From Nonomuraea polychroma (GTDB lineage: Bacteria > Actinomycetota > Actinomycetes > Streptosporangiales > Streptosporangiaceae), in NCBI RefSeq assembly GCF_004011505.1, contig NZ_SAUN01000001.1, positions 8,955,501 to 9,019,500 of the forward strand: DNA of 64,000 bases, written 5' to 3'. The notes under the pieces were generated by a model that had not been told where the DNA came from, did not search any database, and saw only the letters and a list, made by a program, of their open reading frames with translations. A program made the translations under genes and the position numbers. Positions 8,451 to 16,526 of this stretch are shown in pieces. Every line of letters begins with the position of its first letter. Position 1 is the stretch's first letter.

Positions 8451-9320
8451 ATGCCGAACAGACCCCTGTTTCTGGCCGTGCTCTGCCTCGTCGGGATGGC
8501 CGGATGCGCCTCCACGACGCAGGCGCGACCCGCGCCGGAGACGACCAGCGGCAGCCCATCCGATCAGCCGCAACGCATTCAGTCAGCCATCGCCGACTGC
8601 ATGAAGCAGAAGGGCTTCAAGTACGTCGCCTGGGTCCCGGATCCGAAAATCGACGACCAATGGAAAAAGGCCGTCTCGGGCGACTACGCGGCGATGCGCA
8701 AGCAGCGCCAGGAAGAGGGCTTCGGCGTCTTCTTCCTCCTCGCCCACCCGGACCGCAAACGCGCGATCTGGAGCGAGACCGACAGTCCCAACTTCGCGAT
8801 CAAAAATGAGCTCTCTCCGGCTCAGCAGGCCGCCTACGGCAAGGCGCTCACCTCCTGCAGGACACAGGCGATCAAGCAGATCAACGGCCGCGTCGTGAAG
8901 TCCGACGAGGACTGGGCCGAGCAGGAGAACCAGATGCTCAAGCAGACGCTCGACCGCGAGCTCAACGGCGATCCCCGGCTTGTCGAGCTGGCCGCCGCCA
9001 TGGGTGACTGTCTCAAGGGCAAGGGCTATCGCGTCGACTCCGTCAGGCCGGTGGACATGAGCAACCGGGGCTGGAACGAGTTCGAGGACAAGAAGAAGCG
9101 GATCGCCATGAACGACGACATCCCCGAGAAGGGCCTGCCCCGCGGGCGATACTTCGAACCGCGCCTCGCGCCGGCCGCCGCCCGTCAATACCTGGCCAAA
9201 GAGGTCCAGGCAGCCCTGGACGACCTGGAGTGCGGCAAGAAGTTCTACGCCGCCTACCTGCCGAAGAACACCGAGATCAGCGAGCGGGTCGTCCAGCAGT
9301 TCGGTGGAGGGGCGTTCTGA
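8451..9320 (+). CDS. Lipoprotein, first of a paralogous pair
   Basis: 289 residues starting at the second in-frame ATG, chosen because the promoter geometry (-10 plus 7 nt) matches that of padR. A type II signal peptide ends in a lipobox GMAGC (Cys19). The mature part carries ADCMKQKGFKYVA, DCLKGKGY and LECGKKFYAAYLP, each with one cysteine, all repeated in the next gene. The protein is about 50 % similar by eye to its neighbour. No named family is recognised. It opens an operon with a MacB-like exporter, so an extracytoplasmic sensing or substrate-delivery role is plausible. The stop overlaps the next start (TGATG). Confidence 0.8.
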   Translation: MPNRPLFLAVLCLVGMAGCASTTQARPAPETTSGSPSDQPQRIQSAIADCMKQKGFKYVAWVPDPKIDDQWKKAVSGDYAAMRKQRQEEGFGVFFLLAHPDRKRAIWSETDSPNFAIKNELSPAQQAAYGKALTSCRTQAIKQINGRVVKSDEDWAEQENQMLKQTLDRELNGDPRLVELAAAMGDCLKGKGYRVDSVRPVDMSNRGWNEFEDKKKRIAMNDDIPEKGLPRGRYFEPRLAPAAARQYLAKEVQAALDDLECGKKFYAAYLPKNTEISERVVQQFGGGAF

Positions 9321-10201
9321 TGAGGCCCAGGAGAACGTTCCTCGCCCTGGCCGCGGTGGCCGTTCTCAGCGGCTGCGGGGGCGCCGCCGAGAGCGCGCCG
9401 CCATCCCCGACCGCCGGGGACAAGAAGCACCAGCTTGAAGCGGCCAAGGCGGACTGCATGAAGCAGAAGGGCTTCAAGTACGTCGCCTTCGTGTCAAAGC
9501 AGAAGTGGGCCCTGCAGGACGACAAGCGCGATTCCGGCGACTACTCAGTAATGCGGAAATTTCGCGAAAAATATGGGTTCGGCGTGTTCGCCATGCACGT
9601 CTACCCCAAGGAGTTCGGCAACCCGGCTGTCAAGCCCGACAACCCCGAGATCAACCCGAACTGGGCGATTCAGTCCTCGCTGTCCAAGACCCAGATGAGC
9701 GCTTATCGGAAGGCGAGCGACGCCTGCATGGCCGTGGCGGTCAAGCAGGTGCTCGGCCTGGACGTGAAGTCGGACATGGACTACTACGCCCAGTTGAACA
9801 AGGCCTCCAACCGGGCGATCGAGAGCACCCTCAATTCCGATCCCCGGCTGGTGGAGCTGGCCTCCGCCATGGCCACGTGCCTGAAGGGCAAGGGCTACTC
9901 CATCTCCGACACCACGCCGAAGGCCCTGTCCGAGCGGGGCACGAAGCAGTTCGCCGATCAGGAGGACCGGCTGGGACGGGCCCAGCGTGACGACATACCC
10001 GATGTCCCGCCTCCGTTGAAGGAGGGCGAGATCCCGATGAGGTACTCGCCGACGCTCACCCCTGAGGAGGCCAGGCCGTACCTGGCCAAGGAGATCAAGG
10101 CCGCGCTCGACGACCTGGAATGCGGCAAGGACTTCTACGCGGCCTACCTGCCGAAGGATCTCGCCATCCAGAAGCAGATCTACGAGCAGTTCGGCATGTG
10201 A
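9320..10201 (+). CDS. Lipoprotein, second of a paralogous pair
   Basis: 293 residues. The signal peptide ends at the lipobox VLSGC (Cys19). It repeats the framework of the preceding lipoprotein: ADCMKQKGFKYVAF near the N-terminus, DPRLVELASAMATCLKGKGY in the middle and LECGKDFYAAYLPKD at the C-terminus, so the three cysteines are conserved. The longer ORF from 9230 is not used, because the TGATG overlap and the signal peptide fix the start at 9320. A tandem duplication followed by divergence is the simplest origin. The adaptor gene starts 9 nt after its stop. Confidence 0.8.
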   Translation: MRPRRTFLALAAVAVLSGCGGAAESAPPSPTAGDKKHQLEAAKADCMKQKGFKYVAFVSKQKWALQDDKRDSGDYSVMRKFREKYGFGVFAMHVYPKEFGNPAVKPDNPEINPNWAIQSSLSKTQMSAYRKASDACMAVAVKQVLGLDVKSDMDYYAQLNKASNRAIESTLNSDPRLVELASAMATCLKGKGYSISDTTPKALSERGTKQFADQEDRLGRAQRDDIPDVPPPLKEGEIPMRYSPTLTPEEARPYLAKEIKAALDDLECGKDFYAAYLPKDLAIQKQIYEQFGM

Positions 10202-10210
10202 CGACCGCTC

Positions 10211-11941
10211 ATGACCTCACCACGCAAGCTACTCGTCACGGTCATGGCGGGCGTCGTGGTCGTCGCCGCGATCGGCTGGGCGCTGAGCACACGGCTGCGC
10301 TCCCCCGCCGACGAGGCCGCCCGCCGCGCCGCGCCGAAAGCCTCGCTCATCACCGCCGCCGTCGAGCGCCGCAAGCTCGTCAGCACCGTTGTGGTCAGCG
10401 GCACGCTGGAGTACGGCTCCCCACTGCCGATCAGCCTCGCCGGGGCCGTCGGCGGCACGTCCGAACTGCAGCGTGCCACCCGGGCGCCGCGCAAGGGCCG
10501 GCTCGCGGAAGGCGCGGTGCTGATGGAGGTCAACGGCCGCCCGGTGTTCGCGCTGCGCGGCCCGGTGCCGATGCACCGTACGATCGCGCCCGGCGCCAAG
10601 GGCGACGACGTCGAGCAACTGCAGGGGGCGCTGCGCAGGCTGGGATACGGCGGGCCGCGCTCCGGCGTGTTCGACCGGGCCACGATCGCCGCCGTCACCA
10701 GGATGTACGCGGCGAAGGGCTACGAGGCCCAGCAACCGTCGTTGACCGACCGTCAGACGTACGACACGCTGCGCAAGGCCGTGCAGACGGCGCAGGAGAC
10801 GCTCGCGACCGAGAAGAAGGCACTCGACGAGGGCCGTGACGTGCTCCCGTGGAAGCTCAAGGCCCGCAACGCGAAGGCCGACCTGGCCGCGGCGCAACGG
10901 GCGCTGAGACTGGCCGAGTCGCGGCGCCTGACGCCCGAGGACGAGACCAAGCTGGCGGCGGCCGACGCGGCGGTGCGGGCGGCGGAGGAGAAGCTGCTGG
11001 AGGCCGAGCAGGCGCTCGACGCGGCCAGGAACCCGCCCAGCAGCACCCCCTCCGCCGCCCCCGGAACCACCGCCCCGCCGTCCACCGCTGCCCCGGCCGC
11101 CGACACGCGGCTTCTCGAGCTGCGCGTGGCCAACGCCAGGGAGGATCTCGCGGCCGCCCGCGCGACGCGGCAACGCGTTCTCGAGGAGGCCGAGCAGGCC
11201 CGGGAGACCAAACTGGAGGAGCTGCGCAAGGCCGTGCGCACCGCCCGGGAGACGCTCGCCACCGCCGAGCAGGCGCTGCGCCAGGCCAGGCGGCTCTCGC
11301 CGACCCGGCTCAAGGTGGCGGGCGCCGGGAAGGACGTGGCGGCGGCCAGGGCGATGCTGGCCGAGTTCGCGCGTACGTATGGGACCTCCGTCCCGCCCGG
11401 TGAGGTGGTGTTCCTGCCCACGTTGCCCGCGCGGGTGGACAAGACCGCGGTGAAGGCGGGGCAGCGGATCGAGGACGAGGTCGCCACCGTCACGGGGTCT
11501 TCCTTCATGGTGACGGGCTCGGTCGAGGCGGCCGAGTCCGAGCTGCTGCGGCCGGGCATGGAGGCGGTGATCGAGCTCGACACGGGCAAGACGCACCGGG
11601 CGCGGCTCACCGCGGTCGGCGAGCGGGCCAGAGTGCCAGGTGCCGAGGAGCCCGAGGACGGGGCCCAGCCGGTGTTACTCACGCCGGGCTCGGCGAAAGG
11701 GCTGCGGGCGGGGACCCCGGTGACGGCGAGGGTTACGGTGGGCGCGACCGAGAAGCCCGTCCTGGTGGTGCCGGTGGCCGCCGTGATCACCGGGGCCGAC
11801 GGCAGGGCCCGTGTCCGGGTGGAGTACGCACCCGACCGGACCAGGGACGTCGGCGTACGCACCGGCCTGGCCGCGGACGGGAACGTCGAGGTCGCCGGCG
11901 CGCTCAAGGAGGGTGACCGGGTGGTGGTCGGCGATGGCTGA
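10211..11941 (+). CDS. HlyD/MacA-like adaptor with peptidoglycan-binding domain
   Basis: 576 residues. One N-terminal membrane anchor (about 5-27) precedes a MacA-like barrel region (VSGTLEYG). A PG_binding_1 domain (about 133-185, DVEQLQGALRRLGYGG) follows. Long Ala/Glu/Lys/Arg coiled coils lie at about 185-285 and 315-375, interrupted by a Pro/Ser/Thr/Ala linker. Beta-barrel and membrane-proximal segments end the protein (VVPVAAVITGADG, near 520). This is the extracytoplasmic adaptor of a Gram-positive MacAB-like ABC exporter, with the peptidoglycan-binding domain anchoring it in the wall. Its last 8 bp overlap the ATPase gene. Confidence 0.85.
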   Translation: MTSPRKLLVTVMAGVVVVAAIGWALSTRLRSPADEAARRAAPKASLITAAVERRKLVSTVVVSGTLEYGSPLPISLAGAVGGTSELQRATRAPRKGRLAEGAVLMEVNGRPVFALRGPVPMHRTIAPGAKGDDVEQLQGALRRLGYGGPRSGVFDRATIAAVTRMYAAKGYEAQQPSLTDRQTYDTLRKAVQTAQETLATEKKALDEGRDVLPWKLKARNAKADLAAAQRALRLAESRRLTPEDETKLAAADAAVRAAEEKLLEAEQALDAARNPPSSTPSAAPGTTAPPSTAAPAADTRLLELRVANAREDLAAARATRQRVLEEAEQARETKLEELRKAVRTARETLATAEQALRQARRLSPTRLKVAGAGKDVAAARAMLAEFARTYGTSVPPGEVVFLPTLPARVDKTAVKAGQRIEDEVATVTGSSFMVTGSVEAAESELLRPGMEAVIELDTGKTHRARLTAVGERARVPGAEEPEDGAQPVLLTPGSAKGLRAGTPVTARVTVGATEKPVLVVPVAAVITGADGRARVRVEYAPDRTRDVGVRTGLAADGNVEVAGALKEGDRVVVGDG

Positions 11942-12608
11942 GCCGGTCATCGAGCTGCGCGGCATCCGCAAGGACTTTCCCGCCCAGCCGCCGGTCAGGG
12001 CCCTGGACAACGTCTCGCTGCGGGTGGACCGGGGTGACTACCTGGCGATCGCCGGCCCGTCGGGGTCGGGAAAGTCCACGCTGCTCAATGTGCTGGGCCT
12101 GCTGGACCGGCCGAGCGCGGGCAGCTACCGCCTCGACGGCGCCGAGACCACGACGCTGCGGGAGGGCGCCAGGACCAGGTTGCGCGGCGAGCGGATCGGC
12201 TTCGTCTTCCAGTCCTTCCACCTGCTCTCCCACCGCAGCGTGGCGGAGAACGTGATGCTCGCCGAGATCTACCACCGGCGGCCGCGCAAGGGGAGGAGGG
12301 AGCGGGCCCTGGCGGCGCTGGAGCGCGTCGGGCTCGGCCACCGGACGGGCTTCCCGCCCGGCCGGTTGTCGGGCGGCGAACGCCAGCGCGCGGCCATCGC
12401 CAGGGCCCTCATGGGCGAGCCGTCGCTGCTGCTCTGCGACGAGCCCACCGGCAACCTGGACAGCCGCAACACCGAGGCCGTGCTCGACCTGTTCGACGAG
12501 TTGCGCGCACAGGGGCTGACTCTGGTGGTGATCACCCACGAGCGGGAGGTCGGCGAGCGGGCCGCCCGGCGGGTCCGCATCACCGACGGCGTGCTGACGG
12601 AGCTCTGA
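11934..12608 (+). CDS. ABC exporter ATPase (MacB/LolD type)
   Basis: 224 residues. Walker A GPSGSGKST is at 41-49, followed by the Q-loop region FVFQSFHLL, the signature LSGGERQR, Walker B LLLCDEPTGNLDS and the switch histidine in VVITHE. Length and sequence match the MacB/LolD-type ATPases that drive mechanotransmission by FtsX-fold permeases. The ATG at 11934 is chosen because it overlaps the adaptor stop by 8 bp and yields a standard N-terminus. The stop overlaps the permease start (TGATG). Confidence 0.93.
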   Translation: MAEPVIELRGIRKDFPAQPPVRALDNVSLRVDRGDYLAIAGPSGSGKSTLLNVLGLLDRPSAGSYRLDGAETTTLREGARTRLRGERIGFVFQSFHLLSHRSVAENVMLAEIYHRRPRKGRRERALAALERVGLGHRTGFPPGRLSGGERQRAAIARALMGEPSLLLCDEPTGNLDSRNTEAVLDLFDELRAQGLTLVVITHEREVGERAARRVRITDGVLTEL

Positions 12609-13786
12609 TGCACATTCGCGATCTCGCCGGTGAGGCCCTCGCGGGGCTGCTCGCCAGGCCCGTGCGCACGGCGCTCACCACGCTCGGCACCGTGCTCGGC
12701 ATCACCACGCTGGTCGTCACGCTCGGCGTGGCGGCCACGGCGGGCAACCAGATCGTCGGCCGCTTCGACGAGCTGGTCGCCACCGCCATCACGGTGGAGG
12801 TGCCGGAGTCGGAGAACGTCCCGCTGGTGGAGTGGGACGCGATCGACCGGCTGACCCGGTTGCGCGGCGTGGAGTCGGCAGCCGCCGTGGCCGAGTCGAA
12901 GGACGGCGCGAACGTCTCGGTACGCGCCAACGCCATCGTGGACCCCACCAGGGTGACCGCGCAGACCCTGACGGTGATGGCGGCGACCACCGGCCTGCCG
13001 GAGGCGGCACGCGGCAGGATCGTGCGGGGCCGGTTCTACGACGCTGGGCACATCCGGCGCGGCGACCGGGTGGCGGTGATCGGCGACCAGGCGGCCAAGA
13101 TGCTCGGGATCGGCGACCTCGACCGGGCGCCGGCGATCTTCGTCGGCGGGCACGCGTACACCGTCATCGGCATCCTGGGCGACCTGCGCCGCGAACGGAA
13201 CCTGAGCACCGCCGTGATCGTGCCGCCCACCGTCGGCCGCCGCTTCGGCCTGCGCGACGTCACCAGGGTGCTGGTCAACACCAGCCTGGGCGCCGCGGGC
13301 CTGATCGCCGGGCAGGCCCCGGACGCGCTCAGCCCGGGGAACGGCGACATGCTGCAGGTGATCGCCCCGCCGAGCCCGACGCGGGCGAGGGACCAGGCGC
13401 AGGCTGACGCCAACGCGTTGTTCCTGATCCTCGGCCTGGTCTCGCTCGTCGTCGGCGCGGTCGGCATCGCGAACGTCACGCTCGTCACCGTGATGGAGCG
13501 GATCGCCGAGATCGGCCTGCGGCGCTCGCTCGGCGCGGCCAGGCGGCACGTCGCCGCCCAGTTCCTGCTGGAGTCGACGCTGATCGGGCTGGCGGGCGGG
13601 GTGATCGGCGCGAGCCTGGGCGTGGTGACGGTCGTCGGCGTGTCCGCCGCCAAGCAGTGGACGCCGCTCCTCGACGTGCGCCTGGCGCTCGCCGCGCCCG
13701 TCGCGGGGGCCGTGGTGGGCCTGCTGGCCGGGCTGTACCCGGCCCTGCGGGCGGCCAGGATGGAGCCCGTGGACGCGCTGAGGTGA
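12608..13786 (+). CDS. FtsX/MacB-fold ABC permease
   Basis: 392 residues. One N-terminal membrane helix (about 20-43) is followed by a large extracytoplasmic MacB_PCD-like domain (about 45-270) and three C-terminal helices, with the conserved cytoplasmic turn ERIAEIGLRRSLGA near 295. The C-terminus ALRAARMEPVDALR is typical of the family. It works with the upstream ATPase and adaptor as a peptide, lipid or antibiotic exporter. No substrate gene is visible in the operon. Confidence 0.9.
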   Translation: MHIRDLAGEALAGLLARPVRTALTTLGTVLGITTLVVTLGVAATAGNQIVGRFDELVATAITVEVPESENVPLVEWDAIDRLTRLRGVESAAAVAESKDGANVSVRANAIVDPTRVTAQTLTVMAATTGLPEAARGRIVRGRFYDAGHIRRGDRVAVIGDQAAKMLGIGDLDRAPAIFVGGHAYTVIGILGDLRRERNLSTAVIVPPTVGRRFGLRDVTRVLVNTSLGAAGLIAGQAPDALSPGNGDMLQVIAPPSPTRARDQAQADANALFLILGLVSLVVGAVGIANVTLVTVMERIAEIGLRRSLGAARRHVAAQFLLESTLIGLAGGVIGASLGVVTVVGVSAAKQWTPLLDVRLALAAPVAGAVVGLLAGLYPALRAARMEPVDALR

Positions 13787-13815
13787 TTGACCACGACAGG
13801 TGGCCGAACTATGTT
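13787..13815 (+). promoter_or_regulatory. Promoter of the uORF-decarboxylase unit
   Basis: TTGACC (13787-13792), a 17-nt spacer and TATGTT (13810-13815). An ATG begins 7 nt after the -10, the same spacing as the leaderless padR and lipoprotein promoters, so transcription probably starts on the uORF start codon. Confidence 0.65.
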
Positions 13816-13822
13816 CGGGCGC

Positions 13823-13867
13823 ATGACACCCGTGGGCGGCGGGGCCGTGAGCAAGGAGCCTGCGTGA
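13823..13867 (+). CDS. Leaderless 14-codon uORF coupled to the decarboxylase
   Basis: It reads MTPVGGGAVSKEPA then TGA. The ATG sits where the promoter predicts the first transcribed base. The stop overlaps the GTG start of the decarboxylase (GTGA), and the decarboxylase Shine-Dalgarno AAGGAG lies inside the uORF. A leader cistron that feeds ribosomes into the main gene is the natural reading. There is no direct evidence that the peptide has a function. Confidence 0.5.
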   Translation: MTPVGGGAVSKEPA

Positions 13868-15294
13868 ACCTCCCCTTCACCGGACGGCCCGTCGAGGACC
13901 TGCTGGCCGAGGTGGCCAGGCTCAAGCAGCACGACTTACCGGTGCGGGGCGGCCAGGTGACGGCCTACGTCTACGACACCGGGCGGGCCGAGGTCAACGA
14001 CGCGGCGGCGCGGGCGTACTTCGAGATGCTGGAGGTCAACTGCCTCGACCCGACCGCGTTCCCCAGCGTGGTCGAGATGGAGCGGCAGGTCGTCGGCGCG
14101 GTCGCCGACGTGCTCGGCGCGAGCTCCGGCGGGCACGGCATCTTCACGAGCGGCGGCACGGAGTCCATCATGCTGGCCGTGAAGGCGGCCCGGGACTCCC
14201 TGGCCAAGGACCGCCCCAACCTGGTGGTCCCGGTCACCGCCCACCCCGCTTTCCACAAGGCCGCCCACTACCTCGGGGTCGAGGTCGTCGCCGTGCCGGT
14301 GGACCTGGACACGTACCGGGTGCGGGCGGAGGACGTGGCGGCGGCGATCGACGACGGCACGATCCTGGTCGTCGCCTCGGCGCCGTCCTATCCGCAAGGC
14401 GTGATCGATCCGATCGAGCAGGTCGCCGCCGTGGCGTCTGCTGCCGGCGTGCCCTGTCATGTGGACGCGTGCGTGGGCGGGTGGCTGCTGCCGTGGCTGC
14501 GTGCCGCGGGCGCGGCCATCCCGCCGTTCGACCTGTCCGTGCCCGGCGTGACCTCGATCTCCTGCGACCTGCACAAGTACGGGTACGCCCCCAAAGGCGC
14601 CTCGGTCGTGCTCTTCGCCGACCCCGCGATGCGCCGCAAGGCGTACTTCGCCTCGGCCGGCTGGCCCGGCTACACGATCATCAACGCGACCGTCCAGAGT
14701 TCCAGGTCGGCGGGCCCGCTCGGCGGCGCCTGGGCCACCCTGCAGGCGCTCGGCCGGCAGGGGTACGAGGAGCTGGGCCGCGTCACGCTGGAGGCCACGA
14801 CCCGGCTGCGTAAGGGCATCGCCGCGATCCCCGGGCTGCCGGTGCTGGGTGAGCCGGAGTCGTCGCTGGTGGCCTTCGCCGGGGACGGGATCGACGTGTT
14901 CGTGCTGGCGGACGAGGCGCGGGGCCGGGGCTGGTTCCTGCAGCCGCAGCTGTCGTACGCCGGCATCCCGGCCAACCTGCACATCACCGTGACCGGGGTG
15001 ACGCTGGCCGGGGTCGACGCCATGCTGAAGGTGATCGCCGATTCGGCCGCGGCCGCCCGGGAGCGCGGGCCCGTCGTGTTGCCCGATGGGCTGGTCGAGT
15101 TGGTGGCGGGCCTGGATCTGGAGGCACTGGACGACGCGACCTTCGCCGAGCTGGCCGCGTCCGTGGGGGTGGACCTGCGGCCAGGGGCGGGACAGCCGGA
15201 GATGGCGGTGGTCAACACAGTCCTGGACGCGCTGCCGGCGGCGAGCAGGGAGGCGGTCCTGGTGCGGTTCCTCTCGGTGGTCTACGGATCCTAG
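13864..15294 (+). CDS. PLP-dependent decarboxylase/lyase, sphingosine-phosphate-lyase-like
   Basis: 476 residues of the group II PLP decarboxylase fold. SGGTESIMLAVKAARD lies near 97-112 (phosphate pocket), HVDACVGGW near 198 (aspartate contacting the pyridine ring), and SCDLHKYGYAPKG has the Schiff-base lysine at about 238. The short N-terminus and overall pattern resemble bacterial sphingosine-1-phosphate lyase-like proteins more than glutamate decarboxylases. Aromatic or aliphatic amino-acid decarboxylation remains possible. The GTG at 13864 follows AAGGAG by 5 nt, so the longer ORF that overlaps the ABC permease is rejected. It ends 4 bp into the convergent lipoprotein gene. Confidence 0.85.
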   Translation: MNLPFTGRPVEDLLAEVARLKQHDLPVRGGQVTAYVYDTGRAEVNDAAARAYFEMLEVNCLDPTAFPSVVEMERQVVGAVADVLGASSGGHGIFTSGGTESIMLAVKAARDSLAKDRPNLVVPVTAHPAFHKAAHYLGVEVVAVPVDLDTYRVRAEDVAAAIDDGTILVVASAPSYPQGVIDPIEQVAAVASAAGVPCHVDACVGGWLLPWLRAAGAAIPPFDLSVPGVTSISCDLHKYGYAPKGASVVLFADPAMRRKAYFASAGWPGYTIINATVQSSRSAGPLGGAWATLQALGRQGYEELGRVTLEATTRLRKGIAAIPGLPVLGEPESSLVAFAGDGIDVFVLADEARGRGWFLQPQLSYAGIPANLHITVTGVTLAGVDAMLKVIADSAAAARERGPVVLPDGLVELVAGLDLEALDDATFAELAASVGVDLRPGAGQPEMAVVNTVLDALPAASREAVLVRFLSVVYGS

Positions 15295-16430
15295 GCCTGG
15301 GACACGATGGCGATGCCGAGGCACATCTCGTCGCTGGTGCCGTCGCCCCACACCACATACCGCGGCGGCTGGTTCTGGAGCTGCGGCAGCAGGGCGCGCA
15401 GACCGGCGTCGTGCGTGCAGGTCACCCGGACGACGTCGCCCTTCTTGAGCTGGACGGGCGCGGGGAGCACGCGAAGCGACTGGTCGTCGAAGTTGTAGTC
15501 GGGGACGTCCAGCAGCGTGCGAGCGCCGGGTGCGCCGGGGTTCAGCTCGACCTTGATGGCGCGGCCGAGCAGGTGCATATGGCCCGCCAGGGCATGGACG
15601 GTGGCCGGGCCCTGGACGGGCAGGTCGCAGTGCTGCGTGGGGCCGGGCTCGGCGGCGCGGCAGAACTCGGCGAGTCCGGCCAGCTGGTCCTCGATCTCCT
15701 TGCCGAACCTGCCGATCACGTCCTTCACCGCGGCGGCCCGGTCGCACAGCGGGCCCGATTCCTTCGGCGTGCAGGGCAGCTCGACCGGGGCGGGGAACAG
15801 CGCGGTCTCGAGCGGCGTCAGCGACTGCTCGGTGAGACGCAGCCGGATCCCCGAACGATCGGTGCCCGGCTTGCCCGCCGCGCCCAGCAGGTTGTAGTGA
15901 ACCTGCATGACGAGCTGGCTACCCGGCGGCAGCTCGTATCCGTACTTCGCGTCGAGGAGCGTCTCGTTCGTGCCGGGCGCCCAATGGGCCACCCAGGACG
16001 CCTCGTCGACGCCCGAGTCGCCGAAGCAGGTGTAGCCCTGACCGGGGGTGGCGGCGTCGAGGTCGCGGGCCCGCGCGGCCTGCTCGGGGTTGAGCCGGAA
16101 GAAGATCGCGTGGTGGACGAGGTCGGTGTTCTGGGGCTGGAACTGGGCGCCGGTCAGGAACATCCGGTTCGCCAGCTTCGGGTCGATGAGGAAGCAACGG
16201 TAGTCGTCCGTGCCGCCGTTGGGCGGGCCCGGCGTGTACGGCTCCGCCATGGTCAGATTCACGAACCGTTCGCCGGCCCGGAGCGGGGCGGCCACGGGCG
16301 TGGACGTGGCGGTGTGGCCGGAATGGCCGGCGTGCCCACCCGCCGGGGTGGCGGTGGTGGAGCGCCCGCCACATGACGCGATCAGGACGGCCGCAACGAC
16401 CAAGACAGCTGTCCGGGCTAGTCGGTTCAT
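15291..16430 (-). CDS. Copper type II monooxygenase-like lipoprotein (PHM/DBH fold)
   Basis: 379 residues. The lipobox IASC gives Cys20, followed by a short His/Gly linker (GGHAGHSGH). The rest matches the peptidylglycine alpha-hydroxylating and dopamine beta-monooxygenase fold, with a full set of likely copper ligands: LVHHAIFF (the HH pair), MQVHYN, GHMHLLG (HxH) and a late DEMC methionine. PHM-type enzymes use ascorbate-like reductants and two copper sites to hydroxylate C-H bonds. Bacterial members are sparsely characterised, and the substrate is unknown. The protein would be anchored on the outer face of the membrane. It is convergent with the decarboxylase gene, overlapping by 4 bp. Confidence 0.8.
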   Translation of the reverse strand: MNRLARTAVLVVAAVLIASCGGRSTTATPAGGHAGHSGHTATSTPVAAPLRAGERFVNLTMAEPYTPGPPNGGTDDYRCFLIDPKLANRMFLTGAQFQPQNTDLVHHAIFFRLNPEQAARARDLDAATPGQGYTCFGDSGVDEASWVAHWAPGTNETLLDAKYGYELPPGSQLVMQVHYNLLGAAGKPGTDRSGIRLRLTEQSLTPLETALFPAPVELPCTPKESGPLCDRAAAVKDVIGRFGKEIEDQLAGLAEFCRAAEPGPTQHCDLPVQGPATVHALAGHMHLLGRAIKVELNPGAPGARTLLDVPDYNFDDQSLRVLPAPVQLKKGDVVRVTCTHDAGLRALLPQLQNQPPRYVVWGDGTSDEMCLGIAIVSQA

Positions 16431-16526
16431 GGGTTCCAGACTCGCCTGGCGAGGGCCGCAGGGGATCCGTCCCTGGGACGGTTTCTGTCGTTCCTTGGGA
16501 GGATGCCGACTAAAGACCTTGGTCGG

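Noticed and set aside
13657..13863. Upstream extension of the decarboxylase frame into the ABC permease gene
   Set aside because: The extension overlaps the permease, is Arg/Gly-rich, and is contradicted by the AAGGAG-GTG start and the promoter at 13787.
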